This document shows, one piece after another, positions 11,929-23,489 of a stretch of 64,000 nucleotides of DNA. Each line of letters begins with the position of its first letter. Position 1 is the stretch's first letter. A program made the translations under genes and the position numbers. The notes below the pieces were generated by a model. It was not told where the DNA came from. It did no database searches and was given only the letters and a program-made list of their open reading frames with translations. Origin of the DNA: Persicaria tinctoria (lineage: Eukaryota > Streptophyta > Magnoliopsida > Caryophyllales > Polygonaceae); the NCBI GenBank assembly GCA_037127255.1, contig JBANSL010000018.1, positions 16,155,175-16,219,174 on the forward strand. The letters run 5' to 3'.

Positions 11929-12023
11929 GTAAATAATAAAGACCGGCCATTCTGGGGTTCGAACCGGGGACCTATGGGTACTACCCACAAGTCCTTTCCG
12001 GTGAGCCATTCCGAAATGGTTAA
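11929..12023 (-). mobile_element. tRNA-derived SINE, copy 1
   Basis: Read on the minus strand, a box-A-like TGGCTCACCGG is followed by a box B GGTTCGAACC (11956-11965). A second copy at 63354-63445 shares the whole head, including ACTTGTGGG.AGTA between the boxes. Pol III promoter spacing and dispersal at two unrelated sites support a SINE family. The 3' end is uncertain. Confidence 0.65.
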
Positions 12024-12049
12024 ACCTTCTCTCTTCTTCTTATCTATTA

Positions 12050-12286
12050 CTCCCTCCGTCCTAAAATACAATATGATGTTTTAAACCTTTGCACATTAAT
12101 TAAGGAAACCTATTTATATTTAAATCTTATTATTATTATAGAGGGAAGAACTCTTAAATATTACTGTACCTATTAATCTACTATTGTTCTTTTTAGGGGT
12201 AATGATTACCCTACAAACCTAAAAACCCATGTATTTTTTACAAAAGTTCAATGCTAGAAAGACTATGTATTTTAGGACGAATGAAG
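12050..12286. mobile_element. Stowaway-type MITE (237 bp), TA duplication
   Basis: Starts CTCCCTCCGTCC and ends with a diverged complement (GGACGAATGAAG); TA dinucleotides flank both ends (12048-12049, 12287-12288). The CTCCCTCCGT terminus is the Stowaway (Tc1/mariner) signature. The next 300 bp (12287-12592) show only AT-rich sequence, including TATAATGCA inverted repeats at 12395-12480. Confidence 0.85.
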
Positions 12287-12592
12287 TATAATTTATAATG
12301 AGTTTAATTAGTGTCTACTTACACTTCCCTTCCTATCCATTTTATCAAAGAATCTTTAACTTTTGTGGAAATGCTTAGTTTACATAGCCATATATATATA
12401 TTATGACTTATGATGCACAATGTTGCATTATAATATATTAATATATATTATAATGCAATAATGTGCATTATATAAGTCATAATATACAGTATTAAATGTC
12501 CCAATTCCCAGTACCACTGCTTGTTGGTTATTTGTGTTCCCTATAAAAATGTCATTAATTTGTGTGAAATACCAATTAGAATAAGTTTAAGG

Positions 12593-13519
12593 GTAAATTA
12601 CACATAACCATCCGTAAATTACTACTTTTCACATAACCATCCATAAAACTATAAATTATAGCAAATCGCCCGTAAATTCAATTTGTTTTCATAAGACCAC
12701 CCACCCATTAAACCTCTATTTATTTTATTTGAAAAGACTAAAATACTCCTTATTCAAGTGTATTTGTTTTTAATGAAAAGCTATTGTATGTATTTTAGTA
12801 TTTAACTAGTTTAATACCCACATTGTGTGCAATTTTTTTTCTTTAGATAAAGTTGATATTAATACCTGTTAAATTAGCTAATTAATTTCTTCACATACTT
12901 CTTAATTGTTACATAATTAACATAGAATAAAAAAATTATTATAATATTTACATATATATTCTTTCAATTTTTTTGAATTTAAATAAAATTGTTATTAATA
13001 CCCATTATACTAATTAATTCTATAATTATAAAATAAACCAAATGTTAAATATAAATAAATCTAAAATTAAGTAAGAATTTAAAAATCTTAATGCTACATT
13101 TTTTTTTAAATCTTAAGATAGAATTAGCAATTTCAAATATTAATTTAAATATATCTTAAGATAATAATTTTTAAAAATATTATGTTAAGATATACTACAT
13201 ACTATATATATAAGTAGTATCGAAATTTTACAAATATATCTACATCAGATTTGCAAGGTGAAAAGCAAAGATTTACAATGGCTCCTAACGGTCCCCTCTC
13301 CTTCAAATATTGAATAAGATGTAGATATGGTTTAAAACAAACTCATATTATTACTTTTAAAAAACTAAGACATGAGAGCATTTTTGTCTTTATACATGAA
13401 TTAAACAAATGGACTTTTACCAAATTGTTGGTCTTTTGATAACAAATCTAATTACAAGTGATTTTATGTAATTTATAAATTTATGGGTGGTTATGTGAAA
13501 AAAATCATAATTTATAAGT
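12593..13519. mobile_element. Older TIR element, left portion, apparently split by the large MULE
   Basis: The left end repeats CACATAACCATCC. Inverted copies of the same phrase (GGTGGTTATGTG) lie at 13480-13500, close to the right end. The distal part of the right end appears to continue after the 10.9-kb MULE at 24404-24420 (GGCATGTGTAATTTAC), which matches the complement of the left terminus. The interior is AT-rich with no gene. Confidence 0.55.
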
Positions 13520-14400
13520 CATAAGGGCTTTAGGCAAGACGTTGGAATGGCTATTGACAAGATAATTTCACCTAAATTATCACAAGTCCTTTTCATTTTT
13601 TCCGAACACATTGCAAAAAGGGACAAAACCCTCTCTTCCCGAAGCGAAACCTAAATCTGTTGAACGAATTGTTTTGATTGAAAACAGCCTAAAATCGATG
13701 AAATTAATCAAAAGATCAATCAATCAACACACGAATGGGTATATCGGTCGCTTTAAGGGATTATCGAATGACAGTTTTTGGTCTTCGTTCGAAAAAACCG
13801 TCGAAGGAAGAGCTCGGCAGATAGAAATGAGGTTAATGCATAAGCTCGGCAGGATGGGACGAGCTTAATACGTAACCTCGAAAATAAAAAATGAGGTTGT
13901 AATGGATCCTCATATAAGTTTTGTGAGGTTTATAAGGACCCCTTTTGAAGATCTTATCTAAATTCTCATACATTTAAGACGAGCTTAATAAATAACCCCG
14001 GCTTCTGTTGTTGAGCTTAAGTAGTGAGCTCGGCTTTTGTTGTTGAGGTTATTGAGGGAGCTCGACTACTGTTGTTGAGCTTATAAAATAGCCTCATTGA
14101 CACGTATTGCATAAATTCATTAAATTGTTCAGAGGTATGTGTGATGGATCTTGTTATAATGCAAATTCATATGCTTCTAAGGATGAGACAGACTAAATAA
14201 CTAAATTAGTTTAGAAAAATGTTGTTTTCCCCACTTTTGATTGTAACTCTCAGTGACTAAATCAATATCATAACTTTATCTAAATAGCAAATTAGTTGTC
14301 CTTAATCATACATGAAATAGATTAATGCATATTTTAATGTTTTATCTTCTAGTAATTGTTTCAAGTGGCTACTTCCCACCTATCCTCAAAATTAGATTTG
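13520..14400 (+). repeat. Left terminal inverted repeat of the 10.9-kb MULE
   Basis: Pairs with the complement of 23490-24394 over its whole length. It includes about three units of the phrase GGCTTCTGTTGTTGAGCTTA at 13990-14095. The 85-codon ORF at 13611-13868 is simply TIR sequence with a mirrored counterpart on the right, so it is not called as a gene. Confidence 0.88.
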
Positions 14401-15880
14401 ACATGTTAAGCTAATTAATTAATGAAGTAAGAAAATAACAGAATTACAAAAATAGAGAAAGAAGAACAGAGAACAAAAACACACTATTAAGCAATAATCT
14501 GCAAAGAACTCAATGATAAGTTGAGAATCTCCACATTGGTCAAGAAGAATTCGTTCCATTGTATGTAAATTATTTCCAATGTAGCTTTAAACTCATTTTT
14601 TAATACAGGTTGCAGTTACACAAAATACCCTATATGTAGATAAGAAAAATGTAATTAGTTGGAGCTACATTACCTGTACTAATCTAAATAACAAGTTATT
14701 GGTAGTGACTGTTGTTATGCTATGGAAATCTAATGTATTAGCAATAGAAAAACAATTAGGAATTACATCCACGTTGCATTCACGATGGTTTCATGAACAA
14801 AAAATATTGATATATGTCAGTTCGACAAGTAATATTGAAATCTTAAATTACCTCTATTGATATTACATTCATGACGAATACATCTATCCACTAGTGTTTT
14901 GGCCTGTGCTATGCACGGGTCTAAATTTTTTTATATAAATTATATATAAAATAATATTTTTATGTTATAATTATTAAAGATTTATCGCTAGGGAAAAATA
15001 TTTTTGTATAAATATATTGAGATTATTTATGATGAACTTTAACCACTAAATTGTTATCAAATGTATAGTTGTTCGTGCTTCATACTAATATTTATATTTA
15101 ACACCACAAACATTATACAACTAACCTTTTTCTTGCTTCTATTTATTCAAATTAATATGATATATTATGATTTCTAATATTAATTTTAAAATGATGAAAT
15201 TAAATAAATGAGTAATGTTAATCTAAAAAGGATATTTCTAACTGATAAGAAAGCATTTGATGAATGAATTTAGTGGGCAAAAAAATCTCTTTTATAAGTT
15301 CATTCTTAAAATTTAATATATTGATTTTTTAATTAAAAATTGATGTTTATGCCAATTTATATGATTATTATGATTTCAAATAAAAAATAGTATGATTATT
15401 ATGATTTACAATATTAATTTTAAAATGGTTAATCTAAATAGATATATTGTTATTATTTTTAATCTAAAAGTTTTCCTAATTTTTAAGGATATATTTCGTT
15501 AATGCATTTAATTTATTGGGCAAAACGAAATCCTCTTTTATAAGTTATATAGATTTATTCATTTATTTATATTATTATTTATTTTTATTAGGTTAAATTC
15601 TATCATTATGTAAAAAAATAATCTTTCTAATTTTTCCTCTTAGATTTATTAATATTTATAAAAAAAACTTTAATTTTTTTTTTCAACTTGTACTAATGGT
15701 TGGAGGTTTTAATACGTTGACTTCTTATTAGAGGGGTATATTATTAAGGGACAGTATGCAAACTACACAAATAAGGTGACCAAATTAGCAAACTATACAA
15801 AGTTTTGGAAAAATTAGCAAACTATACATCCCTTGTGCCCCCTTCCCCGTGTGCCCCCCTTCGCGTCTATTTTTTTTTTT
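14400..15880. other. MULE interior, AT-rich, no gene
   Basis: Contains a TGTGCTATGCACGGGT motif near 14910, a phrase often seen in plant repeats, followed by about 800 bp of very AT-rich DNA. At 15760-15830 there are two copies of AGCAAACTATACA, possibly the end of another small nested insert. No coding signal. Confidence 0.4.
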
Positions 15881-15889
15881 TTTTTTCAG

Positions 15890-16115
15890 CGCGTCAGTGC
15901 TGACGCCAGCATCGGAAATGCTGACGCCGTTTAACGAATGCTGACGTCGACTCTTTTTTTTCCCCGGAATGCTGATGTCGTTTATAGAATGCTGACGCCA
16001 ACGTCTTTTTTAGTGCTGACGTTGTTTACGATGATGTTGACACCAACGTCGGAAATGCTGACATCAGCATTGTTGACGTTGTCTACGAGGATGTTGCCGC
16101 CGACGGTGATGACAT
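15890..16115. repeat. Array of GCTGACGTC-type repeats
   Basis: About ten copies of the core GCTGACG(C/T)C or its variants with spacers such as GTTTA and GGAAT. The complement of this core (GATGTCAGC) is the core of the repeats at 16370-16690 and 17480-17610, so the two sets are inverted relative to each other. The 86-codon ORF here is a by-product of the repeats. Confidence 0.7.
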
Positions 16116-16369
16116 CGGAGATCAATATATTTAATGTATTATGTCATTACCAATTATTTGAATTTCACAAATCAAATAACATTAGAAATTTTATATAAAA
16201 TATAAAAGGGGAGAGAAAAGAAACAAATGAATGTTCTACCAAAATAAAGAAACGAATATTGTATTTTATTTTAGGTAGTGAAAAACAAAGAATAACGGTG
16301 AGCAATTAAAAGAAAGAATTTTTCGACCCGACGATGCTGTCCTCCTTCCTCATCCATCTCTTATATTGC

Positions 16370-16690
16370 AAAAATGATGTCAGCAAATATATACCTACAT
16401 AAAAATATGCATAAAAACGATGTCAGCGCTAAAAATACGTATAAAAACGATGTCAGCACTAAGAAATAAACCAAATTTTAAGGACTCAAGCATACATATA
16501 TACTTACATATATAATATCAAATTAAAAACGATGCCAGCACTAAAAAATACGCATAAAAACGATGTCATCACTAAAAAATAAACCAATTTTTAAGGACTC
16601 AAGCATGCATATATACCTACATATATAATATCCAACTAAAAACGATGTCAGCACTAAAGAATATGCATAAAAACGATGCCAACATTGAAA
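16370..16690. repeat. AACGATGTCAGCACTAAAA repeat array
   Basis: Roughly nine units of about 25-28 bp (AAAACGATGTCAGCACTA plus AAAAATA.GCAT or AAAAATAAACC). A longer phrase containing ACTCAAGCATACATATATAC is repeated inside it and again at 17550-17585. The array abuts the captured GH3 exon. Confidence 0.75.
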
Positions 16691-16701
16691 AATACGTATC
16701 A

Positions 16702-16855
16702 AAGCGTTGTCAACACCTTGGCTATAGAATCATAGTAGGCTGGCATATGAATGCCAAGCAGCACATTCCAGTTAATTACAGTACTGTTCTCATTGATCCC
16801 ATTAGTTGTACCACCATCCCCCACAAAGTGCTTAGCACAAGCTGCAGATTTTTGC
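16702..16855 (-). pseudogene. Captured exon of a GH3 beta-D-glucosidase (glucan exohydrolase-like)
   Basis: The minus strand encodes a run containing [20 protein letters not shown] followed by the block [15 protein letters not shown]. This matches the highly conserved GH3 catalytic-domain region of plant beta-D-glucan exohydrolases (KHF/YVGDGGT, then HMPAYYDSI). In intact proteins the next residues continue into the nucleophile-bearing half; here the reading frame ends at a stop (16699-16701) and the sequence passes straight into the GATGTCAGC repeats. An AG acceptor with a pyrimidine-rich tail precedes the exon (TGTCAG/GCAAAA at 16855/16856), so a piece of genomic DNA with its intron end was taken, not a cDNA. 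About 50 codons remain. No signal peptide or other GH3 domain was found nearby, so it cannot make an enzyme. Confidence 0.85.
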
Positions 16856-17479
16856 CTGACACATCCAATATGTGGGGTAAAAAAAAAGATGAGAAAAGGC
16901 CACAAAAAAAAAATGAAACTATATCGGTTCAAAGAAATCTAACAAACTTCTTTTCTTGCTCTAGTAGTACAAATAGTCAAATACTCACAAAGCTACCATA
17001 TTTAGCAAAATTAAATTGAGACAGAAAAACATTGCTCTGTGTACTGCAATTTTAATGAACATATTGTCAGTAGTGCATTACTCATGATTCATGAACTGCA
17101 TAAGCATCTTTCATTTATACCACAGTCTAAAAATAATATGGAAAGATTCGATGTTCATCACGTCTATTTGAGATAAGCAGCAGGTTGCCCTAAACCATTT
17201 GCAACAATCATTTCACACAAAGACAATAACTACTCTACATCCACTAGAAAATTGATGCAAAACACTAATAGATCTTCATCTAAGATATATCAAACACTAC
17301 TAGCAATGATATCAGTAACTCACAGCAACTCAGATCTTCATCTAAGATAATCGATGCAAAGAGCTATCAAAAGCATCAGATCTATTACACAACTTGCTAT
17401 TCAATCCACACTCACAGCAACTCAAAGATGCTGACATGAAATTAGCAAATCGCACACCGATCTACATATATAGTATCTA

Positions 17480-17610
17480 ACCAAAAACGATGTCAACACT
17501 AAAAAATACGCATAAAAACTATGTCAGCACTAAAAAATAAACCAATTTTTAAAAACTCAAGCATACATATATACCTACATATATAGTATCTAACCAAAAA
17601 CGATGTCAGC
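17480..17610. repeat. Second GATGTCAGCAC repeat block
   Basis: Four more copies of the 16370-16690 unit, with the same CTCAAGCATACATATATACC spacer. The DNA between the blocks (17020-17470) is T-rich on the minus strand and looks like intron sequence carried with the captured fragment. Confidence 0.7.
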
Positions 17611-18093
17611 ATTAAAATAAATTCAGTTTAATATTACGAAGGAATTTGCCGACGATATATCCATCTAAAAAATCAGTAACATGAAAAAGATGCAATGATG
17701 TCATCATTCAAAGTAGCATATAACTTCAATCCAGAGATTATTCTTTGAAATTCGGATCTGGAGGATGCAATTTCAATAGCTAATTCATAGAAATTCAATA
17801 GCTAATTCATAGAAATTCATAGAAATAAGAAAACCAAAAGCAAATTCAATAGCTAATATACATTAGCAGCAAGCAAATTTGAAACACACGTTTTAAATTT
17901 GCTAATTCAATAACTAATATACATTAGCAAATTCAATAGCAAATTTGAAACACACGTTTTGCTCTGTTGTACTAATTCAATGTCTGTAGCCATCTAAAGA
18001 ACATTCCATAGCAGTAAGTAATGTTATAGAAACTGAAATTGCGAACTTGGAGTTCAGAAACACCATAACAGGAGTAGGAAAAGAAACCTATAC

Positions 18094-18142
18094 CTTGAAA
18101 TCAACATGTGACTTGCTTGTATTCTTGATTCTCACAGCACTC
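18094..18142 (-). pseudogene. Captured 49-nt exon of a VAP (MSP-domain) protein
   Basis: Between an acceptor (TGTGTAG/GAGT) and a donor (TTCAAG/GTATAG) the minus strand reads SAVRIKNTSKSHVDFK. This matches the MSP-domain core of plant VAMP-associated proteins of the VAP4 type (R-S-A-I/V-K/R-I-K-N-T-S-K-S-H-V-A-F-K). The family's proteins sit on the ER and bind FFAT-like motifs and sterol-transfer partners; nothing of that can be made from this single exon. Both splice sites are intact, so a MULE transcript in this orientation could splice it in. The match is short, and neighbouring MSP exons were not found. Confidence 0.7.
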
Positions 18143-18616
18143 CTACACAATGGTTGTATGAATAGATTTCACAGACAACAATAGCACAGTGATTATATGA
18201 ATAGATTCCGCAGACAACTTGCAACTTTCAATTGGTGCACCTAGTACAAGAATTCAGTGTCAGCACTTGAAATTAACTAATTCAGCAACAAATCAAATTA
18301 AACCGGTAACCTTGGTGACATCAGAGAACGAAACAGGAAGATATTAGGAAGATATTAGGAAGATATTTATAAATTAGGAAGATATTAGGAGGCTTAATAT
18401 TAGGAGAGGATGGATGCAAATCATGGAAAGGTTTTTTTATCTTTAAAAAATCAAATATTAAACAAAATCAGATTTTGTTAAAAATATGGAAAGAGATAAA
18501 AACTAATATTTTTATATATACGTTAATCATTATATACCTAGTTCATTATATCCCTAGTAAGTAGAGAACCTTCCGTCTTACGTTTTAACCTAAATTGACT
18601 AAGTTGAGGTCAAACG

Positions 18617-20499
18617 ATGGATGCAAATCATGGAAATCAATCAGAACAGAAAACAGGTGAAGAAGATGTTGATGTAAGTTTTAATTTTATAGCAAGATTC
18701 AATTTTTATACCTTAATTTGTACGCCATATTGGTTGATAGGCCCTCCGATAACCAAAACAACGTATCATACAATACGTTCGCAATATGTTTTGAGCTTGC
18801 GTATTAACCTCGGCAATATATGTCGAGGTTATGTATTACCCTCAACTGTATTTACCGAGCGTATGTATTAAACTCAACAAATTTAGCCGAGTCTATGTTG
18901 TAGTCTCGAAAACTGTTTTTGAGGTTATTCTTGGAATCGTTGACGTTGTGTTTTCGTTGTTCCCTTCAGCTTGACAACATTGACACTTACATAAGGTTCA
19001 ACCGCGAACAGTCTGGGAGTGACTTAAACTCGTTGGACGATGAAGAGGAAGTGTCTGGCGTTACTGAGTATCCGGATTTGAAATACCTGTTTAAAGACTT
19101 TAAAACTTGGGACTCTAAAGATGAAGTTGTCAAGGATGCTCGGGATGAAGCCAAAGCAAACAATATGGTGTTAGTCATATCACGCTCTGACCAAAACAAT
19201 TGTTGGTTGTACTGTGAGAGACATGGCAAGCGTCGGATTCATAAACGTCTTGATGAGCCAAACATGGTTGTGAAGAAGAGAAAGGCGACATCTAGACGGT
19301 GTGGTTGTATGTTTCGCATTAAATGTCATCAGGTGATGCCTAACCTTTGGAGAATCAAAGTCACGCATGGAGTTCATAACCATCCTCTTGTCAAGTATAT
19401 GGAGGGAAACCGGTATTACAGTAGGTTGAAACCGGAAGAATACAAGGTTGCAAAGGATTTAATAGTAGGTCACATGAAGCCATCGTTGATACTAGGCCAC
19501 ATTAGGGAAGTATTTACAGATAACGTAAGTGTGGTTAAGACCATCAGGAATGCCAAGTAGAAGGCGAAGAGAGAAGGCCAGAAGGGGAGAACAATTGTGC
19601 AACAATTTCTGCACAAAGCGAACATGTTCAATTATTTTGAAAGACATAGAACGTTTGCTGGCGGTGTTGCAAGTGAGTTGTTCTTTGCTCACCCAGAATC
19701 AGTTAATTTTTTGAGGTCATTCCCATATGTGCTTGTCATGGATGCGACATATAAGACAAATAAGTAAGTACTTACAACCTATTTAAGTATGCGTGCTCTG
19801 TTTTGAATTATTTTAATTTCTTATTTGTTATGTAAATATAGGCACAAAATGCCGCTTTTCGAGATCGTTGGATTCACATCAACCTGGAAGACCTTTCCTG
19901 TTGCATGTGTTTTAATGTCTGATGAGCAGACAGATGCTTATGATTGGATTCTCCGAATGTTGAAAGAGATGTTTGATTTGGTAGGGAAGAGGCCAACCAT
20001 TTTTGACACCGACAGAGAGTTGGCATTGATGAAAGCATTGGAATCCCAATTTCCAGATACACCACATATATTGTGCCGATGACATATTCTCAAGGATATT
20101 GAGGCGAAAGCATTGACGCATATGCACGCAAAAGGCAAAGCAACCAAGTTTGAATGGCAGTGTCAAAGGATATTGACGGATACTACAGAGGAGCAATATG
20201 ATGCGGAGAGAGCAAGGTTGCAAGAAGAATGGGGGGAGCATCAAGATGTCATTAACTACGTGTATAACACATGGCTGAAGCCATATAAGATGAAGATAGT
20301 TCGTGCATGGTTAGATAAGATCACCCATTTTGACTCATATACGACAAACAGGTTAGTGGTATACAAAATATTTATGAAAAAGTGTTGATCATAGTCTCTG
20401 TGAATATCAAACCTGATTTATATGTTCCCGTGTCCCACCAGAGCGGAAACTCAGCATGCCATAGTTAAGAGATTCTTGGGCTCGGGTGTCGAGGGTTGA
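18617..20499 (+). pseudogene. MuDR-type MULE transposase, four exons, inactivated and C-terminally short
   Basis: Exons as read: 18617-18673, 18970-19763, 19842-20351 and 20442-20499, all with GT-AG introns that keep frame. The N-terminal DNA-binding part shows a CxC...HxH zinc pattern (CGCMFRIKC then HGVHNHPL). The catalytic triad is recognisable: Asp in VMDATYK, Asp in FDTDREL, and Glu in the exon 4 start AETQHA. Two in-frame stops break it: TAG at 19558-19560 and TGA at 20080-20082, where the family has Trp in a CRWHI motif. The frame ends after GSGVEG, so the usual C-terminal SWIM zinc finger is missing. Intron 1 contains CGAGGTTATGTATT phrases that resemble the element's own TIR. Confidence 0.88.
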
Positions 20500-22390
20500 T
20501 CACCACCTTTTGTTTGCCTTTTTATTTTTGTCTAGCCCTAGCTTCTTCTCTCTCGTCGCTATGTTGCAATGTGTTGTCTTCGGGGAAGCTCGCTTCTGTA
20601 GATGACTCAGCATGAGGATTTTCAATTGCTTGAGCCATGGGAGGATTTTGAGGTGCTTGTGACATGACATGACATGAATTTTATTTGCTTGTGATGTGGA
20701 AGCCTCGATGTTCATCCTAGATCTTCGAGCCGAGGCGTTTAGATGTTCACGAGCCCCTCTAACCATCTACATACATAAAAAAAAGAATGAATAAATGCCA
20801 TAAAAAACGAATGATCCAATGCCGATCTAACTAGCATGAATTTGGCAAGGTACTTAAACTACATTTTCTGCAAAATACATCATCAATCAAATATTATTAG
20901 AAATCACTTCAGCAGGTTTTTTTATACAATTTTAGTGAATGGAAAATGTAGATTTACTATGAAATGATCAATCATGCAGTTATCGTACATGAAGAGAAAA
21001 AAGATTCCCCCTAAGATAATAAAAATCTTATCAAATTTTAACATCAAACTCAATAGCATAGCATTAAATATGTAACAGGTAAGCCTTCATAGAAAAGATA
21101 CACAGTAGCACATAGCAGTAATTGAGAGAAAGGTAACATTAAATATAAAATAGAAAAGTAAGTGCTGCTACTAATGAGAGACTGTAATAGGAAAAGTCAT
21201 AAACATGTAACATGTTCAGACAGACAAAAAAAAAGAGGAGCAAATCTAACTTTTAGACATAAAACAATCAAGTAACTGCAAAGACCTTCCAGCAAATAAG
21301 GAGCAGCAATGCAAGACAATTACAGCAGGCCATTCAAGCAAAGGAAATATTTCATTGTCTGCAATCACGAAATCACCACAACCATTTATAGAATTGCGCC
21401 CAAGAAGCTCTCATAGACCTGAATGAAACATCCATGAAGGAATTCAATTCATCATTCAACAACTAAGCATAAAAAGGAAATGAAATAATGTTAATAACCA
21501 CAATTAAAAAAAAAGTAATTAAAGAGTACGAAATTGACTAAAAGGAACTGGCAGTCAAATTAATCTTACTAACAAGCCACAAAGCATATAACAAGCCCTT
21601 GGATTTGGCCACAAATTTAAACCAAATTATTGAATTAAGAGAGAAACATTAAGTTTAACCCAAAAATTATGCACTTCTAGAAGATCCATTAAGTAACCTA
21701 AGGTTTAGTGTAAAGATCTGTAGTCTGATTTGTAATGATTGCTAACTTAGTGCCATTAAATCTAATGTTACACAATAAGCACAGAAAATATTTTTAAGAT
21801 TACAATTGACCAACATCCCTAAATTCCCAAATCCCCATTCCCATTCTCCCTCACTTGCCGGATTCCTTCCACACCAAGACACAACCCTAGCAGTTGCTGA
21901 GCATTCAAATCTGAAGCCGCCCAATATTTTTGAGCACAAACTACATGGATCGGTGAGAATTATGACATGTTCAGCAATGGCAGACTTATAGTCACTCAAA
22001 ACTTCAAGGAAATAATAGAAATTTCAATGATAAAAGGAAAAATTACAAGCTACTGTAAATTGTTTACCACAAGAGAGAAGGAAGAAAGCAGGACTGGATA
22101 GGAAGGGTTATATAGCTTTGACCGTACTAAACAATTGAATTCCAGATTCCTACTTTCTCTTGTTTACATTTAGCAGTTTGATTTGAAAATCCATCTTTCT
22201 CCTACACTATACAATTCAAAAGCCCTAGAATGAACCTTCTATTCCAAAATCAGACCCAATTGGTTCTCAAATTCCACAAACCCTAACTATCCTATTTACA
22301 AATTGCACTTCAATTTGAAAATCTAACCTTCAAACTTTCTTGAATTTCAAAATTGAATTGAAAATCTAATTCATAATATATAAACTTTAA
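20500..22390 (-). other. MULE interior: coding-like and intron-like DNA, gene not identified
   Basis: Minus-strand sequence at 20520-20766 gives an 88-codon ORF starting MVRGAREHLNASARRSRM. From about 20690 downward another frame reads SQAPQNPPMAQAIENPHAES, suggesting a frameshifted coding remnant. The rest, to 22390, is T-rich on the minus strand with intron-like texture. It may be a captured host 5' region; I cannot name the donor gene. Confidence 0.35.
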
Positions 22391-22850
22391 CGTAGGAAAT
22401 GTCAAATGCACCTTTGAATCGAACAGTCCAAGTCGGGCGAGTTTGCGGCGATGTCGACGGTCCGAGTCGTGAAGGCAGCCAACCGAACCGGGTGCAAGGT
22501 TGTCGGCCACGGTGGTGGAGGCGGGCTGTGGAGAGCGGAGAGTGGGAGCGACGGTGGTGGAGGCAGGCGGTGGAGAGCGGAGAGCGGGACGACGAGAGGA
22601 GGGCCTGGGTCGCTCGCGGTTCCCTTTTCTCCTGCCTGCTGAGCTTGAAAAAACAATTCGAACAGAAGAAGACAGGGCGGGGGCGGGCGGGAGCGACGGT
22701 GGTGGAGGCGGGCGGTGGAGAGCGGAGAGTGGGACGACGAGAGGAGGGCCTGGTCGCTCGCGGATCCCTTTTCTCCTGCCTGCTGAGGTTGAAAAAAAAA
22801 TAGAACAGAAGAAGATTGGGCGGGGGAAAAAAGAGATAAAATAGAAAAGG
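22390..22850. repeat. GC-rich segment with about 145-bp tandem duplication
   Basis: The unit starting GGGAGCGACGGTGGTGGAGG occurs at 22544 and again at 22689, with a partial copy further upstream. The units are nearly identical through GGTTCCCTTTTCTCCTGCC. ORFs on both strands here are low-complexity by-products. Confidence 0.7.
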
Positions 22851-22853
22851 ATG

Positions 22854-22930
22854 GAATTCGAACCTGTGACCTCTACCAAACCCAGTTTAGCATTGAGCAA
22901 GCATCTGGACCTTTACCACCCAAGCTACCC
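22854..22930 (-). other. tRNA-like / SINE-head-like sequence
   Basis: Minus strand has TAGCTTGGGTGG (box-A-like, 22916-22927) and GGTTCGAATTC (box-B-like, 22854-22864). Spacing is about that of a tRNA with a long variable arm. Only one copy is seen, and no cloverleaf was confirmed. Confidence 0.3.
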
Positions 22931-23068
22931 ATTCAACCTTGTTTTATTCTACAAGATATTTAAATTAGTATTCTTGAATACTTTGTATGTAGGTGTAACC
23001 CAAAATTATTTAGAGTATTTTTAATTAATACAAAAAAATTAAAAATTATATTTATATTGTGCATGTCC

Positions 23069-23072
<4 letters not shown>

Positions 23073-23161
<89 letters not shown>
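23073..23161. repeat. (TA)n microsatellite, about 44 units
   Basis: Uninterrupted TA dinucleotides inside the large MULE. Confidence 0.97.
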
Positions 23162-23164
<3 letters not shown>

Positions 23165-23489
23165 CCGGGGGTAACACCCTAGCTCCGCCCATGTGCTTGA
23201 TTATTTTAAACTGCTCAAAACAGAACTGTCAAAAGATCTTCATCAGTGGAAAGGTGGATAAAAAGAAAGAAAATAGTATCACATCGTGAAAGAAAGTGAT
23301 CAATTTTCAACTCTCATATACAAGTTGTACCAAGGATATAACCATATAAGCATTAAAAGTATAAGGAAAAAATTACTAAAGATCATCACTTCTAAAGATC
23401 GTGTTTGATTGGACATATGCCAGTTTAACATTAGGCAGACCTATGACCCTCGTTATTAACCGCTTGGCTCGACTGACTCGCCATTAATC

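Noticed and set aside
13611..13868. 85-codon plus-strand ORF
   Set aside because: It lies in the left TIR of the large MULE and its mirror copy on the right is not open in the same way; no domain.
15938..16198. 86-codon ORF with repeated MLTPTS-like residues
   Set aside because: Generated by the GCTGACGTC repeat array, not a gene.
22310..22900. 196-codon minus-strand ORF rich in Pro, Ser and Arg
   Set aside because: Arises from a GC-rich tandem duplication; overlapping frames on both strands are equally open.
22854..22930. True tRNA gene
   Set aside because: Box A and B resemble a tRNA, but I cannot fold a convincing acceptor stem, so it is listed only as SINE-like.
23059..23289. ORF beginning with alternating Tyr-Ile
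   Set aside because: Translation of the (TA)n microsatellite.
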